A stretch of DNA of 64,000 nt, from assembly GCF_002257565.1 (NCBI RefSeq), contig NZ_CP022736.1, forward strand, positions 620,001 through 684,000, in the 5' to 3' direction. The position numbers were made by a program, and so were the translations under genes. The notes beneath the pieces are model-generated. The model was not told the origin of the DNA, ran no database searches, and saw nothing but the letters and a program-made list of their open reading frames with translations. Below, piece after piece: positions 43,641 through 50,988 of the stretch. Source of the stretch: Herbaspirillum sp. meg3 (lineage in GTDB: Bacteria > Pseudomonadota > Gammaproteobacteria > Burkholderiales > Burkholderiaceae_D). Within the stretch, counting starts at the first letter, position 1. Each line of letters opens with the position of its first letter.

Positions 43641-44852
43641 ATGGAAGCGTACATTTTCGAGTGGCTCAACCTCTTGCTGCGTTGGCTGCATGTCATCACG
43701 GCGATTGCCTGGATAGGTTCGTCGTTCTATTTCGTCTGGCTCGATAACAGCCTGACCAAACCGGAAGACCCGGAGTTGCTGGAAAAGGGTGTCGGCGGCG
43801 AATTGTGGGCGGTGCATGGCGGTGGCTTCTACAACCCGCAAAAATACCTGTTGGCGCCGAAGACGCTGCCGCAGAACCTGCACTGGTTCTTCTGGGAGTC
43901 TTACAGTACCTGGCTGTCGGGCTTCGCGTTGTTCTCGGTGCTGTATTTGTTCAATGCCGGTACCTTCCTGGTCGACAAGCACGTGCTCGACATGACGGCG
44001 ACGACGGCCGTGTTTGCTGCGCTCGGCTATCTGGTGGCGGGCTGGGTGGTGTATGACGCCATCTGCCGTCTGTTCGGCGACAAGCCGGGAGGCGATCGCG
44101 TGGTCGGTGTGCTGGTGACGATCTACGTTGTCGCGGCAGTCTGGGTGGCCTGTCATGTGTTTTCCGGACGTGCTGCTTTTCTGATGACGGGCGCATCGCT
44201 GGCGACGGTGATGAGCGCCAACGTGTTGTTCTGGATTATTCCCGGGCAGCGCAAGATGGTGGCGTCCATGCGCGCCGGCCAGAGTCCAGATCCCATTCAC
44301 GGCAAACGTGGCAAACAGCGCAGCGTGCACAACACCTATTTCACGCTGCCGGTGATCTTTGCCATGCTGTCGAACCATTACAGCATGACGTATAGCGCCG
44401 GCAACAACTGGCTGGTGCTGTTGCTGATCATGCTGGCGGGCGTGCTGATCCGGCAGTTCTTCGTCCTCAAGCACAAGGGTGTTTTTAAGTGGCAGTATCC
44501 GGCTGCTGCGGTCGTGATCCTGGCCGGCGTGGCCGCGTGGATTGCGCCGAAGTCGGCGTTGCAGTCTGCGCCGGTCGCGGCTCAGGGCGCTCCCGTGGTC
44601 TCGTTCGTACAAGTGCAACAGGTCATCGAGACGCGCTGCATTCAGTGCCATGCCGCCAAACCGACGCTGATGCCGGTGCCAGGTAAGGGCATCCTGCTCG
44701 ACAGCAAGGACGGTATCCTGCAGCACGCCCAGCAGATTTATCAGCAGGCCGTCGTGCAAAAGGCTATGCCGCTCGGGAACATGACCAATATCACCGATGA
44801 CGAGCGCGCGTTGCTGGGAAAGTGGTTTGAAGCAGGCGCGAAGGGCGGCTAA
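43641..44852 (+). CDS. puuD: Membrane urate hydroxylase PuuD with C-terminal cytochrome c domain
   Basis: PuuD oxidises urate to 5-hydroxyisourate at the inner membrane. The 403-residue protein has the DUF989/urate oxidase N-terminal region with about seven to eight transmembrane segments (LLLRWLHVITAIAWIGSSFYFVWLD ... YSAGNNWLVLLLIMLAGVLI) and histidines that may bind haem or substrate. Its C-terminal periplasmic cytochrome c domain has Cys333, Cys336 and His337 in ETRCIQCHAAKPTLMP, with Met365-like ligands in VQKAMPLGNMTNIT. This type passes electrons to the respiratory chain instead of making H2O2. It converges with puuE. Confidence 0.93.
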   Translation: MEAYIFEWLNLLLRWLHVITAIAWIGSSFYFVWLDNSLTKPEDPELLEKGVGGELWAVHGGGFYNPQKYLLAPKTLPQNLHWFFWESYSTWLSGFALFSVLYLFNAGTFLVDKHVLDMTATTAVFAALGYLVAGWVVYDAICRLFGDKPGGDRVVGVLVTIYVVAAVWVACHVFSGRAAFLMTGASLATVMSANVLFWIIPGQRKMVASMRAGQSPDPIHGKRGKQRSVHNTYFTLPVIFAMLSNHYSMTYSAGNNWLVLLLIMLAGVLIRQFFVLKHKGVFKWQYPAAAVVILAGVAAWIAPKSALQSAPVAAQGAPVVSFVQVQQVIETRCIQCHAAKPTLMPVPGKGILLDSKDGILQHAQQIYQQAVVQKAMPLGNMTNITDDERALLGKWFEAGAKGG

Positions 44853-44876
44853 TTGGAAGAAAAGTCGGCAGCAATA

Positions 44877-44907
44877 AAAAAGGCTGAACATCATGTTCAG
44901 CCTTTTT
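44877..44907. terminator. Bidirectional terminator between puuD and puuE
   Basis: A perfect 14-bp stem (44877-44890 with 44894-44907) with a TCA loop ends in A5/T5 runs. Confidence 0.88.
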
Positions 44908-44934
44908 ATTTCGCGCATCAGTTTTACAGACGGC

Positions 44935-45867
44935 TTACTTCGCTTGGTACGGATGTTCCGTACGCCAGTGATTGGCGATGTCGATGCGGCGGCAGATCCA
45001 GACGCGCTCATGCGACTGCACATAGTCGAGGAAGCGTTGCAGCGCGGCGAAGCGGCCCGGACGGCCCAGCAGGCGGCAGTGCATGCCGACGGACAGCATC
45101 TTGGGTGCTTCTTCGCCTTCTGCATACAGCACGTCGAAGCTGTCCTTGAGGTATTGGAAGAACTGCTCGCCGGTGTTGAAGCCTTGCGGCGTGGCAAAGC
45201 GCATGTCGTTGGTATCGAGTGTGTACGGCACCACCAGATGCGGCTGTTCGCTGCCGTCGGCCAGCGCAACCTTGGTCCAGAACGGCAGGTCGTCGCCATA
45301 GTAGTCGGAGTCGTAGCTAAAACCGCCGTGCTCGACCACCAGTTGACGCGTATTGGGAGAGTCACGGCCGGTGTACCAGCCTTGCGGAGGGATGCCGGTC
45401 AGCTTGCGGAAGATCTCGACGGCGGCGCGCATGTGTTCGCGTTCTGTCTCGATGTCCATGTTCTGATAATGGATCCAGCGCAGGCCGTGGCAGGCGATTT
45501 CGTGGCCCAGTTCGACAAAGGCCTGAGTGACCTCCGGATGGCGCTCCAGAGCCATCGCCACGCCGAACACCGTCAGCGGCAGCCGGCGTTTTTCAAATTC
45601 GCGCAGGATGCGCCAGACACCGACGCGTGAGCCGTACTCATAGATCGACTCCATCGACAGATGGCGGGCCGGATAGGCAGCCGCACCGATGATCTCGGAC
45701 AAGAATTGCTCCGACGCCGGGTCGCCGTGCAGCACCGAGTTTTCGCCGCCTTCTTCATAGTTCAGGACAAACTGCACGGCGATTTTGGCCTTGCCCGGCC
45801 AGTTGGCGTGAGGGACGTTGCGACCGTAACCGATCAGGTCGCGTGGGTAATTGTCTGAATGTTGCAT
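44935..45867 (-). CDS. puuE: Allantoinase PuuE (polysaccharide deacetylase fold)
   Basis: PuuE hydrolyses allantoin to allantoate; it is unrelated to the metal-dependent amidohydrolase AllB. The 310-residue protein has the NodB-like fold with YPRDLIGYGRNVPHANWPGKAKIAVQFVLNYEEGGENS, SMESIYEYGSRVGVWRILREFE, the HEIACHGLRWIHYQ motif and GWYTGRDSPNTRQLVVEHGGFSYDSDYYGDDLPFW, all characteristic of PuuE. It is the last gene of the NCS1-racemase-puuE transcript, 42 nt after the racemase. Confidence 0.93.
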   Translation of the reverse strand: MQHSDNYPRDLIGYGRNVPHANWPGKAKIAVQFVLNYEEGGENSVLHGDPASEQFLSEIIGAAAYPARHLSMESIYEYGSRVGVWRILREFEKRRLPLTVFGVAMALERHPEVTQAFVELGHEIACHGLRWIHYQNMDIETEREHMRAAVEIFRKLTGIPPQGWYTGRDSPNTRQLVVEHGGFSYDSDYYGDDLPFWTKVALADGSEQPHLVVPYTLDTNDMRFATPQGFNTGEQFFQYLKDSFDVLYAEGEEAPKMLSVGMHCRLLGRPGRFAALQRFLDYVQSHERVWICRRIDIANHWRTEHPYQAK

Positions 45868-45909
45868 GTTGGCTTTATGTTGATGAAGATGAATGTTCGA
45901 ATAATGGTG

Positions 45910-46644
45910 TCAACGAGCGCCGAAATTCTGCAGGATACCGCTGTAGAGTTTCGGTAACGGCCGCGCATAGTCGCCGCGTTTGGCCGTTTGTAGTTTTAGC
46001 ATTAGCAAGGATTCTGCCAGCTTCACGGCCGCCGTGACACCTTCGATCACAGGCGCCTTGATATCGTCACTGATTGCACTGCACAAATCGGCCATGCCGG
46101 CGCATCCGAGCACGATGGCTTCGGCGCCGTCTTCGTCCAGTGCCCGGCGGCATTCGTCAGTGATGATGCGGCGCGCATCGGAACGTGGGTCTTCCAATTC
46201 CAGTACAGCCAGTTCGCACGCCCGGACGTTGCGGCAAAAGCGTTCCATGCCGTAACGCTCGGCCAGATGCCAGGCCATGCCGCAGGTGCGCTGCAAGGTG
46301 GTAACGACGCTGAACGATGGTGCAATCAGACTGGCGTAATGCATGGCGGCTTCGGCGATGCCGATGACAGGGCCGTTGGCGACTTCGCGCGCCGCGTACA
46401 ACCCGGGGTCGCCGAAGCAGGCGATGACGTAGGCATCACAGCCTTCACGTTCGCCGTTGATGATTTCTTCCAGCAAACCGGGAACCGCCAGCGCTTCGTC
46501 GTAGTAGCTTTCGATCGAGGCCGGACCCATCGCCGGGCTTACGCCAAGAATGCGGGTATCGGGTGAGGCGACGGCACGCGCACAATCGGTCATCTTGGCG
46601 GTCATGCTCAGTGTGGTGTTGGGATTGATGATTTTGATCAGCAT
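45910..46644 (-). CDS. Asp/Glu/hydantoin racemase family protein (probable allantoin racemase)
   Basis: This 244-residue protein has the two catalytic cysteines of the family, in YVIACFGDPGLYAAREVA and AIVLGCAGMADLCSAI, and opens with IKIINPNTTLSMTAKM, typical of hydantoin/allantoin racemases. In this setting, between an NCS1 permease and allantoinase PuuE, racemisation of allantoin enantiomers is the best guess. The ATG at 46644 lies 7 nt after the permease stop; the in-frame upstream extension overlaps that gene and lacks homology. Confidence 0.85.
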   Translation of the reverse strand: MLIKIINPNTTLSMTAKMTDCARAVASPDTRILGVSPAMGPASIESYYDEALAVPGLLEEIINGEREGCDAYVIACFGDPGLYAAREVANGPVIGIAEAAMHYASLIAPSFSVVTTLQRTCGMAWHLAERYGMERFCRNVRACELAVLELEDPRSDARRIITDECRRALDEDGAEAIVLGCAGMADLCSAISDDIKAPVIEGVTAAVKLAESLLMLKLQTAKRGDYARPLPKLYSGILQNFGAR

Positions 46645-46651
46645 GGCATCC

Positions 46652-48145
46652 TCATTTCTTTGCTGCATTGAGGAGCAGGTAGCCGGCGGCACCGATGAAC
46701 ATCCCGATGAACCAGGAGAAGTCGGCCAGCAGATGCAGCTGAGGCATCATCACGCATGACATTGCTGCCAAGGCAGCGAACACCAGGGCCTTGACGGCGG
46801 TGATGTTAACTCCCCCCTGATACCAGTAGCGGCCCTGCGGGCGCATCGTGTAAAGGTCATCCAGCACAATCTCCCGGCGTTGAACCAGATAGTAATCTGC
46901 AATCAGGATGCCGTAGAGCGGACCAATCAGGCTGCCCAGTATGTCCAGCGTGTAGTGGATCACGGCCGGATTGTTGAACAGATTCCAGGGAGTGATGAAG
47001 ATGGATGCCACAGCCGCAAGCATGCCGCCGGTACGCCAACTGATGCGTTTGGGCGCAACGTTGGAAAAGTCGAACGCGGCCGAAACGAAATTGGCGACAA
47101 TATTGATTCCGATCGTGGCGATGAGGAAGGTCAGCGCCCCCAGCACGACCGCCGTGGTGTTGTCTATCCTAGCAACTGTTTCCACCGGATCGGTAATCAG
47201 CTGTCCGAATAGCGGCAGCGTTGCCGAGGTGGTGATGACGGTGATGACGGAGAACGCCAGAAAGTTGACCGGCAGGCCCCAGAAGTTGCCGCGTTTGACG
47301 TCGCTGAAGGTGTGGCAGTAGCGTGAGAAGTCGCCGAAGTTGAGCATCGGCCCGGAGAAGTAAGACACCACCAGTGCAATTGCCGTCAGCATCACCGGGA
47401 GCGCATTCCAGCCGCTGTATTTCACATGACCGAGATTGAGACCGATGTTTTGCCAACCTGCCTTGTAGACCATCCAGCCTGCCAGCAGGAACATCACCGC
47501 ATACACGGCGGGGCCGGCAAAGTCGATGAACTTCTTGATCGCTTCCATGCCGTTCCAGAACACCAGCGCCTGCAGCAGCCACAGCAGCAGAAATCCAACC
47601 CAGCCCAGCGTCGACAGGCCGAGAAAGCCGTTCACATGCACATCGGCATAGATTGCCAACGCAGGGAAGAATTTGAGTGCGACGACGATGAATGCGCTCG
47701 ATGCCAGATAGGTTTGGATGCCGTACCAGGCCACCGCGATCAGGCCGCGGATCGCCGCCGGAATATTAGCGCCAAGCACGCCGAAGGAGGCACGCGAGAT
47801 CACAGGATAAGGCACGCCGCTGGCCTGGCTGGGGCGTGCGATCAAGTTGCAGAAAAAATTGACGATGGCGATGCCGATCAGCAGCGACAGAAGTACCTGC
47901 CAGCTGCTCAGGCCAAGCGCGAAAAGGCTTCCGGCAAAAACGTAGCCGCCGACGCTGTGCACATCCGACATCCAGAAAGCAAAGATGTTGTAGGCGCCCC
48001 AGGTTTGTTTTTTGAGCGGCGCCAGATCAGCATTGGCGAGACGGTCGCTGTAGTGCTGAGGAAAATCGGGTGGATTGTCGGCCGAATTGTCGTGTCGCAA
48101 CGGCTGCGCGGCAAGCGTGCCGGGCGATGGCTGGGGCATTGTCAT
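46652..48145 (-). CDS. NCS1-family nucleobase/allantoin permease
   Basis: This 497-residue inner-membrane cation symporter has twelve predicted helices. The NCS1 landmarks are LAPLKKQTWGAYNIFAFWMSDVHSVGGYVFAGSLFALGLSSWQ, PSQASGVPYPVISRASFGVLGANIPAAIRGLIAVAWYGIQTYLAS and GPMLNFGDFSRYC. The likely substrate is allantoin or another purine or hydantoin derivative, judged from the downstream racemase and allantoinase genes. It is the first gene of that three-gene transcript and lies 173 nt after the GntR regulator gene. Confidence 0.92.
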   Translation of the reverse strand: MTMPQPSPGTLAAQPLRHDNSADNPPDFPQHYSDRLANADLAPLKKQTWGAYNIFAFWMSDVHSVGGYVFAGSLFALGLSSWQVLLSLLIGIAIVNFFCNLIARPSQASGVPYPVISRASFGVLGANIPAAIRGLIAVAWYGIQTYLASSAFIVVALKFFPALAIYADVHVNGFLGLSTLGWVGFLLLWLLQALVFWNGMEAIKKFIDFAGPAVYAVMFLLAGWMVYKAGWQNIGLNLGHVKYSGWNALPVMLTAIALVVSYFSGPMLNFGDFSRYCHTFSDVKRGNFWGLPVNFLAFSVITVITTSATLPLFGQLITDPVETVARIDNTTAVVLGALTFLIATIGINIVANFVSAAFDFSNVAPKRISWRTGGMLAAVASIFITPWNLFNNPAVIHYTLDILGSLIGPLYGILIADYYLVQRREIVLDDLYTMRPQGRYWYQGGVNITAVKALVFAALAAMSCVMMPQLHLLADFSWFIGMFIGAAGYLLLNAAKK

Positions 48146-48318
48146 GAGGTATCTCCGGAGATGATCGTCTGTAGTCGCTAGGGCTTGCTATTCCGAGCCA
48201 TCGGGCAAGTGTTAGCAATACAAAAAAGACGAGAAATCGGAGAAATATCGGTGCGAGCAGGCCCTGGTCTTGCGCCTGCCCCCATGCAATCGGCGCAGCT
48301 GATGGTACGCCGCCGCCT

Positions 48319-49044
48319 TTATTTGCCCAGCACCGCACGCAAATCGAAATGATCGTCGTCGTTGGGCCGGACGCGGTCTTCGCACAAATGCAAGTGATGC
48401 GCCATGTGTTCTTGCGCCAGCGCGATGTCGCCGCTCTCCAGCGCCGCCAGCACGGTGTCGTGTTCATCGAAGGAGCAGGCATTGTGTCCCGGCGCCTCGG
48501 TCTTGGCGATCATCAGGGTGGTACGCGACACCAGTTTGCGCAGCGTATCGACCAGCAAGGCGTTGCCGGTCAGTTCCGCCAGCGCCAGATGGAATTGCGC
48601 CGACAGCCTGATCCAGCGCGGACGGTCACCGGTCAGGTAGGACTGGCGTTCTTCCTCGACCATCTTGCGCATGCCGGCGATCTGACGTGTGCTGGCTTCG
48701 CGTCCTACCTTGTCGAGTACCGCGTATTCAATGATGTTGCGCAGCTCGAACATGTCCTTCACTTCCGTGTTCGACGGGCTGGCGATGAAGGCGCCGCGGT
48801 TGGCTTCCAGATCAACCATGCCTTCCGTAGCCAGGCGCGACAGCACCTTGCGCACCGTGTGGCGGGCGGTATCGTATATCTGGCACAAGACCTGCTCAGT
48901 CAGCTTGGTGCGCGGCGGCAGGCGATGTTCCATGATGGCGTCGTAGATGTCCTGGTAAATACGTTCTTCCACCGCCGGCGACTGATCGCGAGCGGCGGTT
49001 TGCGAGGCCAGGAAGGAGCGGGATGTCTTGGTTGATTTGGTCAT
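48319..49044 (-). CDS. GntR-family (FCD) transcriptional regulator of the purine island
   Basis: This 241-residue regulator has an N-terminal winged helix (VEERIYQDIYDAIMEHRLPPRTKLTEQVLCQIYDTARHTVRKVLSRLATEGMVDLEANRGAFIA) and a C-terminal FCD all-helical ligand domain with the metal/ligand histidines in SAQFHLAL, DEHDTVLAAL and AHHLHLCE. It sits in the middle of the catabolic genes, upstream of the NCS1-racemase-puuE genes. The perfect TTGTCGACAA palindrome 110 nt before its start, repeated before other island genes, makes it the natural candidate to bind that operator. ATG at 49044 chosen; 49062 is an alternative. Confidence 0.9.
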   Translation of the reverse strand: MTKSTKTSRSFLASQTAARDQSPAVEERIYQDIYDAIMEHRLPPRTKLTEQVLCQIYDTARHTVRKVLSRLATEGMVDLEANRGAFIASPSNTEVKDMFELRNIIEYAVLDKVGREASTRQIAGMRKMVEEERQSYLTGDRPRWIRLSAQFHLALAELTGNALLVDTLRKLVSRTTLMIAKTEAPGHNACSFDEHDTVLAALESGDIALAQEHMAHHLHLCEDRVRPNDDDHFDLRAVLGK

Positions 49045-49153
49045 GGCTTTTAAGAATGACATCAATGAAATAAGAGAGCTGACTGCGGAGAACTAACTAC
49101 GAAGAGCGGCGTGATGACGGAATGCAGAGCAGGAGTCGTACCGGCGTGAACAA

Positions 49154-49163
49154 TTGTCGACAA
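49154..49163. promoter_or_regulatory. TTGTCGACAA operator upstream of the GntR gene
   Basis: This is a perfect copy of the shared 10-bp palindrome. A related TTCGCGACAA follows 12 nt later. It is placed for autoregulation of the GntR gene. Confidence 0.65.
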
Positions 49164-49341
49164 TGAATAAGCTGATTCGCGACAATTTGGTGAGTGCTTG
49201 CACCAGAATTGACGATTTTTCATCTTGTTTGCACCACAACGCGATACGGTGCAGGGAAAGCATCACAACGCCCGGCGTGGTCATAAGGCGTGTCACAACA
49301 ATCCGCAGCGTGTGTTGTTGCTGCGAAAGCTGGAAAATTTT

Positions 49342-49353
49342 ATTGTCGACAAT
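49342..49353. promoter_or_regulatory. ATTGTCGACAAT operator in the GntR/M20 region
   Basis: This perfect 12-bp palindrome is identical to that upstream of puuD. It lies about 270 nt before the M20 gene and 300 nt before the GntR gene. Confidence 0.6.
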
Positions 49354-49621
49354 CTTTTGTTGGTTTTTCATCAGAAATTGCTCATGCGTTTTGACGATTC
49401 TTTTTATCTTATGCAAGAACCGTACTTGCTGTGCCCTGTCTGTTGTTCAGTACGCTGAGGATTGCTGCCAAAAGCCCGTCACCATTCACGGCGCAAGCGG
49501 TGCCGGCGGTGCAAACAGCGCAAGTCTTTTACAATGATTCATTGCTCATCCGGGGCGCAACGGTATTGCTTCGATCCGGTGTGAGTACCGCATTTTCATC
49601 GTTATCTTCACAGGCTCACTT

Positions 49622-50890
49622 ATGTCTTCACCTTCATCGTCCCTGAATACTCTTATCACTGCCTTTCTGGATAAAGAACACGACGCACAATCGCGTTTCT
49701 TGCAGGAACTGGTGCGTGTGCCGTCGGATAATCCTGCCGGCGATTGCGCCGCGCATGGTGTGCGTGCAAAGCAGTTGCTGGAAGAACTTGGTTTTGAAGT
49801 CGAGGCGCATGTCATTCCTGATGCGCTGGTCAAGGCCAACGGCATGATCTCGGCGACCAACCTGATCGTGCGTAAGCGCTTCGGTACTGGCGGCCCGACC
49901 ATTGCACTGAACGCGCACGGCGACGTGGTGCCGCCGGGCCTCGGCTGGAGCAAGGATCCCTACGGCGGCGAAATCGTGCAAGACGCTGAACACGGCCCGG
50001 TCATGTACGGCCGCGGCGTGGCCGTGTCGAAGTCGGATTTCGCGACCTACACCTGGGCGCTGCTGGCATTGATCGCTGCAGAAAAGCAGGGCGTCGCATT
50101 GAACGGCGCGATCGAATTGCAATTCACATACGACGAAGAAGCCGGTGGCGACATCGGTCCGAAGTGGATACTTGAGCAAGGTCTGAGCAAGCCCGACTAT
50201 GCGGTGTCGGCAGGTTTTGCCTATGGCATTACTTCGGCCCACAATGGCTGCCTGCATCTGGAAGTCACGGTCAAGGGCAAGCAGGCGCACGCAGCCATGC
50301 CGCATACCGGCATCGACGCGATTGAAGCCGCCACCGGCATCTTGCAAGCTTTGTACGCCTATCGTACTGAACTGGCGAAGAAAAAATCCAAGGTCACCGG
50401 CATCAATCATGCGACCCTGAACGTCGGCCTGATCAAGGGCGGTATCAACACCAACGTGGTTCCCGATCTGGCGTCGTTCCGCCTGGATCGCCGCATGATT
50501 CCGGAAGAAGCAGGCTTTGACGCCGAGGGCGATCTGCGTCGTGTGATCGATGCCGCTGCAGCCAACTATCCCGGCATTGAGGTCGGCGTGCAGCGCATCT
50601 TGCTGGCGGAACCGCTGGCCGAATTGCCGGGTGTGGAAAAACTCATTGGCGCCTTCCAGCGCAATGCAGAAGCGGTATTGGGCGAGCCGGTTGCCGCACA
50701 CGGCGTGCCTTTGTACACCGACGCACGTCATTACACCAAACACGGTATTCCAACGATTCTTTACGGTGCAGGACCGCGCACACTCATGGAAGCCCGCGGC
50801 CATAACTCGGATGAAAATCTGCGTCTGGATGATTTGCAGAAAGCGACCAAGGTTGTGACGCTGGCTCTGGGTGAGTTGTTGCAGGGATAA
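49622..50890 (+). CDS. M20-family amidohydrolase/peptidase-like protein with altered metal site
   Basis: This 422-residue protein has the M20 (ArgE/DapE) two-domain fold. The first metal His99 and following Asp101 are in NAHGDVVPPG, Glu172-Glu173 in YDEEAGG, and a lid domain from about 215 to 325 (GCLHLEVTVKGKQAHAAMPHTGIDAIEAA). The segment where the metal-bridging Asp normally stands (GRGxxDxKG) reads GRGVAVSKSDF, so the Asp is Val135, with an Asp139 four residues on. The substrate is unknown; a purine-derived amide is possible from location. It shares its upstream region with the GntR gene. Confidence 0.82.
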   Translation: MSSPSSSLNTLITAFLDKEHDAQSRFLQELVRVPSDNPAGDCAAHGVRAKQLLEELGFEVEAHVIPDALVKANGMISATNLIVRKRFGTGGPTIALNAHGDVVPPGLGWSKDPYGGEIVQDAEHGPVMYGRGVAVSKSDFATYTWALLALIAAEKQGVALNGAIELQFTYDEEAGGDIGPKWILEQGLSKPDYAVSAGFAYGITSAHNGCLHLEVTVKGKQAHAAMPHTGIDAIEAATGILQALYAYRTELAKKKSKVTGINHATLNVGLIKGGINTNVVPDLASFRLDRRMIPEEAGFDAEGDLRRVIDAAAANYPGIEVGVQRILLAEPLAELPGVEKLIGAFQRNAEAVLGEPVAAHGVPLYTDARHYTKHGIPTILYGAGPRTLMEARGHNSDENLRLDDLQKATKVVTLALGELLQG

Positions 50891-50912
50891 GCTTTACATT
50901 GCTGCGCACACA

Positions 50913-50946
50913 AAAAAACCTGCCGTCTTCAAACGGCAGGTTTTTT
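50913..50946. terminator. Bidirectional terminator between the M20 and adenine deaminase genes
   Basis: A perfect 14-bp stem (50913-50926 with 50933-50946) carries A6/T6 ends around a CTTCAA loop. Confidence 0.88.
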
Positions 50947-50958
50947 CATGGGTTGTCG

Positions 50959-50988
50959 GTCAGTGTCAGTGTCAGTGTCAGTGTCAGT
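50959..50988. repeat. Five tandem GTCAGT hexamers overlapping a stop codon
   Basis: Five perfect units occupy 50959-50988. On the minus strand the fifth-from-left unit contains the TGA stop of the adenine deaminase gene (50986-50984), so the rest of the array is its 3' UTR. Confidence 0.9.

Larger units (their letters stand above)
49045..49621. other. Divergent regulatory region of the GntR and M20 genes
   Basis: These 577 nt lack a gene. They contain TTGTCGACAA at 49154-49163, TTCGCGACAA at 49176-49185, TTGCACCA at 49198-49205 and 49229-49236, ATTGTCGACAAT at 49342-49353, and a TACAAT at 49530-49535 that could be a -10 box for the M20 gene without an evident -35. Confidence 0.65.

Noticed and set aside
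43617..45365. Open frame of 582 codons on the minus strand over puuD and part of puuE
   Set aside because: It runs antisense through puuD and out of frame through puuE, and its Arg/His/Gln-rich sequence matches nothing.
49176..49206. Sigma-54-like TTTGGTGAGTGCTTGCA before the GntR/M20 genes
   Set aside because: The distance between the GG and GC elements is one base short, so it should not support RpoN binding.
50959..50988. Hexamer array considered as a CRISPR remnant
   Set aside because: Units are 6 nt with no spacers, and no cas genes are present.
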